Source of the DNA: Desulfobacteraceae bacterium | Lineage (GTDB): Bacteria; Desulfobacterota; Desulfobacteria; Desulfobacterales; Desulfococcaceae | NCBI GenBank assembly: GCA_011390755.1 | Contig: JAABRU010000012.1 | Location: forward strand, 1 to 64,000 | Direction of reading: 5' to 3' | DNA: 64,000 bases | In this document: positions 7,951-16,712 of the stretch, piece by piece | Layout of the letters: each line of letters begins with the position of its first letter | Numbering within the stretch: the stretch's first letter is position 1 | The notes under the pieces: generated by a model | What the model saw: the letters and a program-made list of their open reading frames with translations, nothing else | What the model was told of the DNA's origin: nothing | Database searches by the model: none | Made by a program: the position numbers and the translations under genes

Positions 7951-8184
7951 AGAAGCTGTTGTAAAAATATTCTCTTATTATAATTTTGCCAGGATATTTC
8001 GTTTTATCCCGGTATGAAACGTGGTAAAAACAGATTTTTATGAGATAATACCAGGTAATTGTCTGCTGTAACATATTCTGTAAGGAACTTTTCTCATAAA
8101 CATCTCTGAAACCTCATCTTTAATAAGATATGGTTAAATTATGCTCCGGGAATATTACGGGAGGATATTTTTAAAACAGCTTCT
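7951..8184. mobile_element. MITE-like inverted-repeat element, about 234 bp
   Basis: Imperfect 24-bp terminal inverted repeats (22 of 24 match) begin AGAAGCTGTTNTAAAAATAT at the left and end with the complement at the right. The interior is AT-rich with smaller inverted pairs such as TTTTTATGAGA / TTCTCATAAA and has no coding frame. I see no clear target duplication, so exact ends are uncertain. Confidence 0.55.
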
Positions 8185-8255
8185 AAACTCCTTTCTTAAA
8201 AAATTTGTGAGTAAAACAATTAACAATTGGGTTAACACCAAAATAACCGGAGTAT

Positions 8256-8347
8256 CTTTTTGCGTCCGGTTCATTTTGGGGTTGGTATGTTCTTTTGACT
8301 GCGGTGGGCAAAGAAAAGATTTTGCCCGCTTTATCTGTTATCTGCTG
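8256..8347. repeat. Dispersed repeat D, copy 1
   Basis: A stretch of about 90 bases beginning TTTTTGCGTCCGGTTCATTT, with GACTGCGGTGGGCAAAGAAA in the middle. The same sequence occurs in the same orientation at 9918-10011 and 10581-10665 with few changes. No protein is evident. The rest of the gap between glpT and the HdeA-like gene holds only this repeat, the 7951-8184 element and the PIN-like relic. Confidence 0.75.
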
Positions 8348-8489
8348 AAAATACTTGATTCCGGCATAAGCCGGAATGTCGGGCGGGAATCGTAGAGACA
8401 AGGCATACCCTCATACCCTGTCTCTACAGTTCGGAACAGGATGTTATCAAATTCACATTCCTAAGTAACATCCGATTCTCTGTTGTTCA

Positions 8490-8804
8490 TTACTTTGTCA
8501 GTTTTTCCATGACTTCCAGAGCTTTGTCATTCGGATTATCCAGGCAGTGATCAATAAACTTGTCGGTAGCCTCGGCGAGTTTCATCTCGTCAAATTTGGG
8601 GGTGCCTTTTTTCCCCAAAATAAAAGCGTGAATAAAACCGATGAACAGATCGCGTTCATTGCCGGACGAGCGCATGACATCTTTGCACATATAACTGCTC
8701 AGATCTTTCTGCCCCTCCTCCTGTCCCATAGCAATGCCCGAAAACGCTATACCGGAGAAAACCATGATCACAATCCATGTAACAAGACGTTTTGAAACCT
8801 GCAT
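8490..8804 (-). CDS. HdeA/HdeB-like periplasmic protein
   Basis: A 104-residue secreted protein. Residues 1-27 form a signal peptide. The mature part has the HdeA pattern: a first cysteine in SSYMCKDVM, a central helix with FIGFIHAFILG, and a second cysteine in DHCLDNP, which would form the single disulfide of HdeA-type acid chaperones. The start is supported by GGGAGG seven bases before the ATG. Its role would be protection of periplasmic proteins, inferred from the family only. It is followed upstream by another small envelope gene in the same orientation. Confidence 0.7.
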   Translation of the reverse strand: MQVSKRLVTWIVIMVFSGIAFSGIAMGQEEGQKDLSSYMCKDVMRSSGNERDLFIGFIHAFILGKKGTPKFDEMKLAEATDKFIDHCLDNPNDKALEVMEKLTK

Positions 8805-8852
8805 AAAACCTCCCTTTTTACTGTTCTGTTTTTGATTTGTAACAAATATGAC

Positions 8853-9206
8853 TTACCATCTGACTCTTCCGGACATGCAGTCATCATATGCCTGACGCCG
8901 TATATGATCGCGGTTGGTCGCCCGCTTGACTCCTCCGACTGCTCCGCCCAGAACGGCCCCCCGTTTGGCACCCTTTTTACCGCCGACAACCGCTCCGAAA
9001 AGCGCACCGCCTACTGCTCCTCTGGCTGTGCCTCCGATTAAACTGCCGCTGTATCGTTCGGCATAGTTCCGGGCATAGGCATCACAATCCGCCGGGGACG
9101 GCCTGCGGTGATTACGGGATTGAGCCGGAACTGCCAGGATTGTAAAAAAAACAGCCATGACAACCGTCAGTACGATCATCGGGTGAATACGTTTTCTGCT
9201 GCTCAT
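8853..9206 (-). CDS. Glycine-zipper envelope protein
   Basis: A 117-residue protein with an N-terminal signal or membrane segment (residues 10-30). A glycine-zipper block follows, in which G/A residues repeat every four positions (GGTARGAVGGALFGAVVGG and a second run near residues 75-92). The end RRQAYDDCMSGRVRW and the central CDAYARNYA resemble YMGG-type glycine-zipper proteins found in proteobacterial envelopes. A good Shine-Dalgarno GGGAGG precedes the ATG. Function unknown. Confidence 0.75.
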   Translation of the reverse strand: MSSRKRIHPMIVLTVVMAVFFTILAVPAQSRNHRRPSPADCDAYARNYAERYSGSLIGGTARGAVGGALFGAVVGGKKGAKRGAVLGGAVGGVKRATNRDHIRRQAYDDCMSGRVRW

Positions 9207-9297
9207 TTCTGACCTCCCATGAAAAATAGATTTTGGAACTGCAATGTATTATCCCCTATGGTGTGCATCACCTCCATTCCTGTTTATGAACAAATAA

Positions 9298-9366
9298 TCA
9301 ATTAAGGGACTCGGAACTTACCAATTTCAGTTCACTTTCTGCCACATCTGTGATGTTAAGATTCAT
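9298..9366 (-). pseudogene. Truncated RelE/ParE-like toxin start
   Basis: The ATG at 9366 overlaps the stop of the upstream antitoxin gene in an ATGA. The frame reads MNLNITDVAESELK and stops after 22 codons. The overlap and the beginning (a beta strand followed by AESEL) are what a RelE/ParE toxin gene looks like directly after an Unstab_antitox gene. The remainder of the toxin is missing, so I read this as a decayed partner. Confidence 0.5.
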
Positions 9367-9578
9367 GAATTTATCTCTTTCATGATATCTTCCGCAGGTC
9401 TTGCAGAAACGGTGCCTGCATCATATGCATCAATTCTCCTTTCCACTTCCTGCGCCCATGCCTCATCAACCCTTTGTCTTTGGGAAATATCAAAACTCGC
9501 CATCAGACTGTCAATGACAGCGATTTTTTCAAAAGGGGAAAGTTTCAGTGCCTCATTCAATATTGTCTGAACCTGCAT
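9363..9578 (-). CDS. Addiction-module antitoxin (Unstab_antitox family)
   Basis: A 71-residue protein with the pattern of the addiction module component family (PF09720/TIGR02574): ALKLSPFEKIAVIDSLMASF near the start and WAQEVERRIDAYDAGTVSA in the second half, ending with RPAEDIMKEI. The family neutralises RelE/ParE toxins. The toxin is truncated, and a 144-bp inverted-repeat element has been inserted at the start codon, removing the ribosome binding site. Expression is therefore doubtful. Confidence 0.75.
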   Translation of the reverse strand: MQVQTILNEALKLSPFEKIAVIDSLMASFDISQRQRVDEAWAQEVERRIDAYDAGTVSARPAEDIMKEINS

Positions 9579-9580
9579 AT

Positions 9581-9724
9581 CAATGTCTTTGACTTAAGCA
9601 GAATATTCCCCTCCCCCGGTGGGAGAGGTCAGGGGAGGGGGAAGCAACGGACTGTAATTAAAGACCTTTTCACCCTCCCCCTGCCCCTCCCTCAAGGGAG
9701 GGGAGTCTTAAGTCAATGACATTG
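9581..9724. mobile_element. MITE-like element inserted at an antitoxin start codon
   Basis: The ends are CAATGTCTTTGACTTAAG and the inverse of CAATGTCATTGACTTAAG (17 of 18 match). The interior is two facing C-rich arms (TTCCCCTCCC and GGGAGGGGAG types). The ten bases ACCTGCATAT flank both sides (9571-9580 and 9725-9734). This duplicates the antitoxin start region ATATGCAGGT, so the original Shine-Dalgarno GAGGTGA now lies beyond the element. The ends resemble those of the family found at 19811, 33171, 42894 and 48730. Confidence 0.78.
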
Positions 9725-9815
9725 ACCTGCATATGTCACCTCATGTTTTGTATTTTCTGCTTTTAATGACAAATTGGCATCACCTTCCAAAAACCAAATA
9801 AGCGTATGTGTATCC

Positions 9816-9915
9816 GGGTGTGTCCCACCTTTTACACACAGGTACAACATTTGGAGTTTTATTATGACCAGATCCACTATAGATTGTGTCAATGTGTAAA
9901 AGGTGGGACACACCC
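9816..9915. repeat. 100-bp palindromic element with 22-bp perfect arms
   Basis: Bases 9816-9837 and 9894-9915 are perfect inverted copies (GGGTGTGTCCCACCTTTTAC and two more bases). The 56-base loop is unremarkable. It sits immediately before the second copy of dispersed repeat D. It may be a miniature element or a structured RNA; nothing decides between these. Confidence 0.6.
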
Positions 9916-9917
9916 CG

Positions 9918-10011
9918 TTTTTTTGCGTCCGGTTCATTTTTGGGTTGGCATGTTCTTTTGACTGCGGTGGGCAAAGAAAAAATTTTGCCCGCCTTATCTG
10001 CTCCCTGCTGA
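9918..10011. repeat. Dispersed repeat D, copy 2
   Basis: Second copy of the sequence at 8256-8347, same orientation, beginning TTTTTTGCGTCCGGTTCATT. Together with the palindrome at 9816-9915 and the element at 9581-9724 it fills the gap between the antitoxin gene and hicA. Confidence 0.75.
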
Positions 10012-10139
10012 ATTGCAATAGACAATTCAGATACCGATTTCGGTATAAAATCAATATTCATAATTTTTCTTATCACCAGTTAACAATAAGGTAAGCGGCG
10101 GGCTTATCCTCCGACCGCTCCACCGCCTGGTCAGGTTTT

Positions 10140-10370
10140 TTATTTCAACAGTTTCTGGAATTTTTCTGTCGTAAGATGTGCCTGTTTAAGGATATGTGAG
10201 AGAGTGGAACGCTTAACCGGCACATGAGCAGGCACAGTAATTTTCAGAACTTCCATGTCAGTATGTTTTTGTAAACGGATATGACTGCCTTTCTGACGCA
10301 CAACCACCCATCCGTCTCTTTGCAATGCTTTAATAATTTTATCATACCCCGGACTTGGTATTCTGCTCAT
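10140..10370 (-). CDS. hicA: HicA family mRNA interferase toxin
   Basis: A 76-residue protein with the double-stranded-RNA-binding-like fold of HicA. The N-terminal helix SPGYDKIIKALQRDGW precedes VVRQKGSHIRL, where the catalytic histidine of the GSH motif sits. VPAHVPVKRSTLSHILKQA follows in the second half. It overlaps the upstream hicB by four bases. The order antitoxin then toxin is one of the two known arrangements. Confidence 0.88.
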   Translation of the reverse strand: MSRIPSPGYDKIIKALQRDGWVVVRQKGSHIRLQKHTDMEVLKITVPAHVPVKRSTLSHILKQAHLTTEKFQKLLK

Positions 10371-10570
10371 ACGGCAATTTCCAATATCTCATTATTGTCT
10401 GCATAAAATATGTCATCTTCCACAGGCTCCAGATAAAGTTCGATAGCCTCTCTGATATTGGACAAAGCTTCTTCTTTGGTGTCGCCTTCACTGATACATC
10501 CGGGCAGACTTGGCACATATACGGTATAGCCGCCTTCTTCACTCGGTTCAAAGACTATCTTCAGTTTCAT
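10367..10570 (-). CDS. hicB: HicB family antitoxin
   Basis: A 67-residue HicB antitoxin: IVFEPSEEGGYTVYVPSLPG, then CISEGDTKEEALSNIREAI, the standard HicB core. The open frame extends further upstream, but a TGGAGGT Shine-Dalgarno ends five bases before the ATG at 10570, and that ATG begins the conserved domain. The extension reads through dispersed repeat D and is not coding. No DNA-binding domain is visible after the core, so this is a short HicB. Confidence 0.88.
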   Translation of the reverse strand: MKLKIVFEPSEEGGYTVYVPSLPGCISEGDTKEEALSNIREAIELYLEPVEDDIFYADNNEILEIAV

Positions 10571-10580
10571 AATACCTCCA

Positions 10581-10665
10581 TTTTTTTGCGTCCGGTTCAT
10601 TTTTGGGCTGGTATGTTCTTTTGACTGCGGTAGGCAAAGAAAAGATTTTGCCCGCCCTGGCTGCT
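10581..10665. repeat. Dispersed repeat D, copy 3
   Basis: Third copy of the 8256-8347 sequence, same orientation, lying directly upstream of hicB. It may contribute the hicBA leader or promoter region. Confidence 0.7.
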
Positions 10666-10776
10666 GCCTTAAGGTCGGAGGAGTGTCAAACTTACAGCCT
10701 GACATGCTGAAATTATTTAGAAAAAGACGTGCTAAACTGTAAGTTCAGCACTCCATATTTTTCTTAAGGCAGCAGC
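10660..10776. mobile_element. MITE-like element with 14-bp perfect ends
   Basis: GCTGCTGCCTTAAG at the left is exactly inverted at the right (10763-10776). Inner arms containing GGAGTGTCAAACTTACAG and CTGTAAGTTCAGCACTCC also pair. The layout resembles the 150-bp elements between the large protease genes, suggesting a common origin. Bases 10777-10860 hold a short C/G-rich hairpin (CTCTCCCC / GGGGAGAG) just beyond the 3' end of purA, possibly a terminator. Confidence 0.6.
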
Positions 10777-10860
10777 ACTGCCCTCTCCCCGCCCGGGGAG
10801 AGGGGGAAATTCAGGAAGTTTTCGATCGGCTGGCTTTGGCAAATATACAGACGGGTCTTT

Positions 10861-12201
<1,341 letters not shown>

Positions 12202-12225
12202 TCAAAAGATTCACTTAAAATTCCA

Positions 12226-12252
12226 GGTCGGCTTAGCGAAGCCTAACCCGGC
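12226..12252. repeat. REP-like hairpin with GGCTTAGCGAAGCC centre
   Basis: A short hairpin related to those at 1391-1438 and 56562-56587 (arms of the GGGTTA / TAACCC type around an AGCGAAGC core). It lies upstream of purA. Confidence 0.5.
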
Positions 12253-12288
12253 ATCAGGATGCTTTTCCCGAAATAAATACACAATTTT

Positions 12289-12446
12289 AAATGAAACAGT
12301 GCATTATAGTATTCCAATTTAGGTTTTCCCGGGCACGAAATTTGCTTTAACTGTCAACCGCAACCGTCCGGCGGACAGATTATAAGATACTGTGCCCGCT
12401 TTTGGAAAAACCAAAATTGGATCAGTATATTGCAAAAGATTCATTT
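12289..12446. mobile_element. Degenerate MITE-like inverted repeat, about 158 bp
   Basis: The two ends (AAATGAA, then a T/A-rich arm ending in GGTTTTTCC or GGTTTTCC) are inverted copies of about 45 bases at roughly 75 percent identity. The centre contains a GGGCAC / GTGCCC pair. No frame is open. With the hairpin at 12226 it accounts for the gap between purA and the FemAB-like gene; I see no gene in that gap. Confidence 0.45.
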
Positions 12447-12535
12447 AGCATAAGGAAAGAAATTTCACAAGAATAAGGTATTCTTCCGAACTGAATTCCC
12501 GTATCCCCCGGCTTTCATCTTCAGCTAATCGGGTA

Positions 12536-13522
12536 TCAGCGCCGGTAAAAACGTATAATCTCCTTTAATTCGGAACCGAAAGAAAGTTTGAATTTCCCGT
12601 ATCCTTCAATTTTATTATCATTTCCCTTTTGCGAATCTTCACTGAAATTCATATTGCGGACCCCCCACATATTATAAGTCCGGTATCCCAGAGCCTGATA
12701 ATGGGACATCAGCTCCCACTGTATGAGATTATTGGGTTTCAATGACAGACTTTCGGGGTCGGAGGAACCGTAGACAAAATTTATATAGGGAAAAAATTTC
12801 CAGATAAAAGCATAGGCCAGGGGCCGGTCTCCGGAAAAGGCCACCCATAAATCCGCCAGATCTTTTTCTGTGAGCAGTAAAAACCGCCGCCGGATTTCTG
12901 CATAACTCATATACGCGGTGTTCAGATGCTCCCGAAGGCTTTTATAAAAGAAATAAAAGCCTTCCAGATATGCTTCTTCATTGGCAATACGGGCTGTCAC
13001 CTCTTTTTTCCGGGCATAGCGCACCACATTGCGGCATTTCTGGTGAAGACCTGCCCATAAGGCATCTTTGCCCGCCGACAGATCCAGCAGCACTGTATGA
13101 TCGTACTGTTTTGTACACTGCCATGCTGCTGCATTTTCAAAAATACTGCTTTGCATGGAAAAGCAGGGGTAGAAAAAAAAAGGAGCATCCGCCAGATGTT
13201 TTTCATAAAAATATGCAGCCAGCTTATTTTTAATCGCATCGGCATCTTTCTTTATTTCATAAGTGTCAGTCATCAGGGGCCAGCCCCCGCTTTTGCTGCC
13301 GACTTCGATCATGCCTTTATGATAGCCGCTCCTGTTCACTGTGGCGGCAATGAGGGCCACCGGCAGCTCCCCGTCGCAGCACATGGCACCGGCAAATCCG
13401 TGCCCGTCCGCCTTTTGTATGTCAAAATAGCGGGAGGAATGAAAAATATTTGCATTTCCGGAATGTTCCAGAATATATTCCCAGTCTTTTCTTTTTATTT
13501 CCGTTGTAAAATGTATTCCCAT
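12536..13522 (-). CDS. FemAB-like / GNAT-fold acyl- or aminoacyltransferase
   Basis: A 328-residue soluble protein with two GNAT-like halves as in FemABX and the BioF2-like family (PF13480). The N-terminal half contains FHSSRYFDIQKADGHGF. The second half has KCRNVVRYARKKEVTARI and the conserved tail block RTYNMWGVRNMNF, followed by GYGKFKLSFGSELKEIIRFY. The family moves amino acids from aminoacyl-tRNA to peptides, or acyl groups to amines. The gene is divergent from the racemase-like/ATP-grasp/Nudix run, with a 313-base spacer, and probably belongs to the same pathway. Confidence 0.75.
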   Translation of the reverse strand: MGIHFTTEIKRKDWEYILEHSGNANIFHSSRYFDIQKADGHGFAGAMCCDGELPVALIAATVNRSGYHKGMIEVGSKSGGWPLMTDTYEIKKDADAIKNKLAAYFYEKHLADAPFFFYPCFSMQSSIFENAAAWQCTKQYDHTVLLDLSAGKDALWAGLHQKCRNVVRYARKKEVTARIANEEAYLEGFYFFYKSLREHLNTAYMSYAEIRRRFLLLTEKDLADLWVAFSGDRPLAYAFIWKFFPYINFVYGSSDPESLSLKPNNLIQWELMSHYQALGYRTYNMWGVRNMNFSEDSQKGNDNKIEGYGKFKLSFGSELKEIIRFYRR

Positions 13523-13562
13523 ACTGTTCTGATTTCCGTCTTTTGTTTATGTAATTTTCAGA

Positions 13563-13735
13563 AAATATTTCTGAGAAGGCGGTACCCTGCAAAGATGGCG
13601 GGTCAAATCCCCTGATTTCCTTCTGCAGGGGCCTGCTGCATACACGCCGGAGCCTCGCCGGGCGTATGCAGTACACCCCTGCAGTCAGATACTGAATGCA
13701 TCAGCCTTTTTGACCCGCTATCCAAAATATTTTTC
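13563..13735. repeat. Nested long hairpin in divergent intergenic region
   Basis: Outer arms near 13583-13605 and 13708-13735 pair (GGCGGGTCAAA type, then AAAATATT). An inner hairpin at 13622-13683 has arms TGCAGGGG / CCCCTGCA and CTGCATAC / GTATGCAG. It sits between the FemAB-like gene and the racemase-like gene and could be a miniature element or a leader structure. The rest of this gap shows nothing clear. Confidence 0.5.
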
Positions 13736-13835
13736 CGGAACTCTGTATTTGCTTGATATTCCGCATACAGTCTGCTAAATTAACAGGTTTCGTTAAGACA
13801 ACTGTGAAAGAAGGGGTAACACTTTTCAGAAAAAA

Positions 13836-14789
13836 ATGGAAGAGAAGTCAGAAAAAAATATTGTAATAACGGATTCCGGTTTCGGGGGGCTGAGTGTGCT
13901 GGCCGCTGTGTATGAAAATCTGCGGCATGAAAAATTCCCCCTGCATCTTTCATTTGCGGAAGCCCTGCCCAAAAACTGCCCCGGTTATCCCTGGCAGGGT
14001 TACAGCCTTATGCCGGACAGAAAAACCAAAGTAAAGGTATTTCATAATTTCCTGACAGGTCTGGAAAAACATTTCCGCCCCGACCGCATTGCCTTAGTCT
14101 GCAATACTCTTTCGGCCATTGTGCAGGAAACAGATTATTATGCCCGAAACAGGGAAAAAATCATCAATATTATTGATACGGGTCTGGAAGAATGCAGCAG
14201 ACTGGAAATCGAAGACAGGGCCTGCATCATTATTCTGGGAACACAGACCACTGTTTCCAGTGATATTCACCGCCGCGGTCTGGCAGAAAAGGGAATCTTT
14301 CCCCATGACCGGATCCTTCCCATAGCCTTCGCTCCTGAAGACCACTATCCCCTGCGGATTGAAACAGAACCGGAGAGCGCGGGAACATGGGACATCAGCC
14401 AGAAGACGCTGGAAAAAGCCTTTCCGTTTATCCCGGATTCCGGTACTCCTGTATATGTGTATCTGGGCTGTACCCATTTCGGGTTTGTGCAGCATCACTA
14501 TATCCGCATTTTGCAGAAAGCCGGATTCGGCAATGTGAAAATCATCAATCCCAATCAGGCCATGACAGAAAAACTGACAACAGAGATAAGGAAAATATAT
14601 GCCGGACAAAACAGAGAAAGTTCCCTGGTCAGCAATGGGATCCGGACAGAAATATATTCACAGTTTCTGCTTTCTCCCGAACAGATTTCTTCCGGTGCGG
14701 CCCTGATCGCAGGGATTTCTCCGACTGTCTCCCGTAAACTGAAAGAATATATATTCAAAAACGATATTACAGAAAAGTGGGAAGAATAA
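13836..14789 (+). CDS. Glutamate-racemase-like protein (Asp/Glu racemase superfamily)
   Basis: A 317-residue protein with the MurI layout: DSGFGGLSVLAAV at residues 13-25, CNTLSA with the first catalytic cysteine at residue 89, and GCTHFGF with the second at residue 212. Both cysteines of the racemase pair are therefore present. The loop between them differs from housekeeping MurI (LSFAEALPKNCPGYPW near residues 38-53). Together with the neighbouring ATP-grasp and FemAB-like genes this suggests a specialised racemase rather than the peptidoglycan one. No good Shine-Dalgarno is near the ATG; GAAGGGG lies about 18 bases upstream. Confidence 0.78.
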   Translation: MEEKSEKNIVITDSGFGGLSVLAAVYENLRHEKFPLHLSFAEALPKNCPGYPWQGYSLMPDRKTKVKVFHNFLTGLEKHFRPDRIALVCNTLSAIVQETDYYARNREKIINIIDTGLEECSRLEIEDRACIIILGTQTTVSSDIHRRGLAEKGIFPHDRILPIAFAPEDHYPLRIETEPESAGTWDISQKTLEKAFPFIPDSGTPVYVYLGCTHFGFVQHHYIRILQKAGFGNVKIINPNQAMTEKLTTEIRKIYAGQNRESSLVSNGIRTEIYSQFLLSPEQISSGAALIAGISPTVSRKLKEYIFKNDITEKWEE

Positions 14790-14793
14790 TATA

Positions 14794-15771
14794 ATGAAAA
14801 GAAACGTGCTGATACTGTTTGCAGATCCGAGTTTCGAGATTTCCGAAAGGGAATGGGAACCGGATTATTTCAAAAAAATGCTGGGCAAAGAAGAGGTCAG
14901 GGTGCATGTCGCACTTTTCCGGGATGTGTATTTTTTTCTGGATTCCTCCGGAGACCGCCGTTTTTATGTAAACGGAAAGGAGCTGCCCATAGATGATTCC
15001 CTGGCTTTTGTATGGTTCCGCACCCGCGGAGAACGTTCGGACAAAATGTATGATATGATGCCCTTTATGAACGGTCTGGCCTATCTGCTGAAAAAGAAAG
15101 GCATTGCATTTTTTGATGAAGAACTGGGCGATATGGTTTCCATTAACAAATTTTCCGATAAAATCATTTTATCCGCCGAAGATTTTCAGCTGCCCAAAAC
15201 CTTTCTGATGACCAGCTCTGAAACAGCAGATCGGGAAATGATTGTGCAGGAACTCGGTTTTCCCATGGTCTTAAAAGAAAAAGCATACGGCAGCCGGGGG
15301 GACGGTGTTTCTTTGCTGAAAAATCAGGCGGCTCTGGATGATTATTTTTCCACCGAAAAAAATTTTTTCATCCTGCAGGAATTTATCCCCAATGAAGTGG
15401 AATACCGTTATGTGATTTCCGATTACCGGTTGCGGCGGGTGGAACAGCGCTGGCATAATGAAAGTGAGGAATTCCGCAACAACAGCTGCCTGGGGGCCAC
15501 AGAGGAAACCATTGATCTCAGTACCATAGAAGATTTTATCCGGCAGGAATCCCAAAGGGCCGCACGGGTATTCAAACGGGATTTATGCGGGCTGGATATT
15601 ATCCGGCATGAGGGGAAATACTATTTTATCGAAATCAACCATACCCCCGGATTCGATAATCCGGATACGGCGGATCCCGCTTATTACAAAGTCAATGTCT
15701 TCAGTGTGAATGTGGTGCTGGAGGATATTATCGGGCATATCCGGGAACATGCGGAAAGGACAGGGCAGTAG
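14794..15771 (+). CDS. ATP-grasp ligase (RimK/glutathione-synthetase-like)
   Basis: A 325-residue protein with an ATP-grasp fold. The N-terminal pre-grasp domain contains VWFRTRGERSDKMYD. The lysine and glycine-rich loop is LKEKAYGSRGDGVSLL, the central acidic block is LQEFIPNEVEYRYVISDYRL, and the magnesium-binding end is GLDIIRHEGKYYFIEINHTP. Such enzymes activate a carboxylate as acyl phosphate and join it to an amine. It starts four bases after the racemase-like gene and ends immediately before the Nudix gene, so the three are one operon. The substrate is unknown; a D-amino acid from the racemase is an attractive guess. Confidence 0.82.
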   Translation: MKRNVLILFADPSFEISEREWEPDYFKKMLGKEEVRVHVALFRDVYFFLDSSGDRRFYVNGKELPIDDSLAFVWFRTRGERSDKMYDMMPFMNGLAYLLKKKGIAFFDEELGDMVSINKFSDKIILSAEDFQLPKTFLMTSSETADREMIVQELGFPMVLKEKAYGSRGDGVSLLKNQAALDDYFSTEKNFFILQEFIPNEVEYRYVISDYRLRRVEQRWHNESEEFRNNSCLGATEETIDLSTIEDFIRQESQRAARVFKRDLCGLDIIRHEGKYYFIEINHTPGFDNPDTADPAYYKVNVFSVNVVLEDIIGHIREHAERTGQ

Positions 15772-16653
15772 ATGAAATATCATCCCCTGCTGCCGGATAC
15801 ACTGCTGGGGGATCCGGAATTTTTCCGGAAAAAACTGCCGGAAATTCTGTTCCGCTCTGTCCGGCCGGAACAAAGCTGGCTGCCGCCGGATTCGCCCTCC
15901 CTCAATGCCTCTGCCGTGCTCTTTCTGCTGGGAATTCTGCCGGAAACAGAGGGGGATATCTGCCTGATTCTGAACAAAAGATCCCAGAAAGTCCGGCAGC
16001 CCGGGGATTTATGCTGTCCGGGCGGGGGAATTACGCCGTTTCTGGACAGATTTCTGGCTGCTCTGCTCCGACTGCCGGGACGGCATCTGCGCTCCTGGCC
16101 GTGCTGGTCTTTGCTGCAAAGGAAATGTCCCCCCGCTGCCCGCTGCCTGGCGCATTTTTTGGCCACCGGACTGCGGGAGGGATGGGAGGAAATGCATCTG
16201 CATCCCGCGGGGGTAAGTCTGCTGGGACCGCTTCTTCCGGAACATCTTGTCCTCTTCCGCCGGGCCATTTATCCCCTGGCGGTATGGGTTGACAGGCAGG
16301 AAATATTCAGGCCCAACCGGGAAGTGGAAAAAATACTCCGGCTTCCTTTGAGAGATCTGCTACAGCCCGTGCACTATGCCACCTTCCGCCTGGAATACCC
16401 CCCGCACATCAGCAATAAACTTCGGCGGGAGCAGCAGGATTTTCTCTGCTTTTTATTTGAGGACAGGGGCGAAACAGAAATGCTGTGGGGGGCCACCTTC
16501 CGTGTTGTTTTGAATTTCCTTCGCATTGTTTTTGATTTTCATCCGCCCGGTACACAGAAACTGCCCCTGATTCACGGAAGCATGAAGAAATCCTATCTTC
16601 GCGGGAGACCTAAAAAACAGGAAACCCTGTCACTCCGGTTTCCACCCGAATGA
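15772..16653 (+). CDS. Nudix hydrolase with long insert
   Basis: A 293-residue protein of the CoA-pyrophosphatase-like Nudix group. PGDLCCPGGG near residues 77-86 matches the PGD-FPGG motif that precedes the Nudix box, and LREGWEEM near residues 134-141 is the REUXEE core that binds metal. About 45 residues, rich in leucine, arginine and tryptophan, separate these halves instead of the usual short loop. The ATG directly follows the stop of the ATP-grasp gene. It may hydrolyse a CoA or nucleotide by-product of the pathway. The C-terminal 30 residues are basic. Confidence 0.78.
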   Translation: MKYHPLLPDTLLGDPEFFRKKLPEILFRSVRPEQSWLPPDSPSLNASAVLFLLGILPETEGDICLILNKRSQKVRQPGDLCCPGGGITPFLDRFLAALLRLPGRHLRSWPCWSLLQRKCPPAARCLAHFLATGLREGWEEMHLHPAGVSLLGPLLPEHLVLFRRAIYPLAVWVDRQEIFRPNREVEKILRLPLRDLLQPVHYATFRLEYPPHISNKLRREQQDFLCFLFEDRGETEMLWGATFRVVLNFLRIVFDFHPPGTQKLPLIHGSMKKSYLRGRPKKQETLSLRFPPE

Positions 16654-16712
16654 CGGAAAACTTGAAATTCGGATTTTTTGCAGATTCCGTCTGATGCTCT
16701 GTCAGTCTGCAA

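Noticed and set aside
10571-10705. N-terminal extension of HicB into the upstream repeat
   Set aside because: The extension reads dispersed repeat D; the Shine-Dalgarno and the conserved domain both point to the ATG at 10570.
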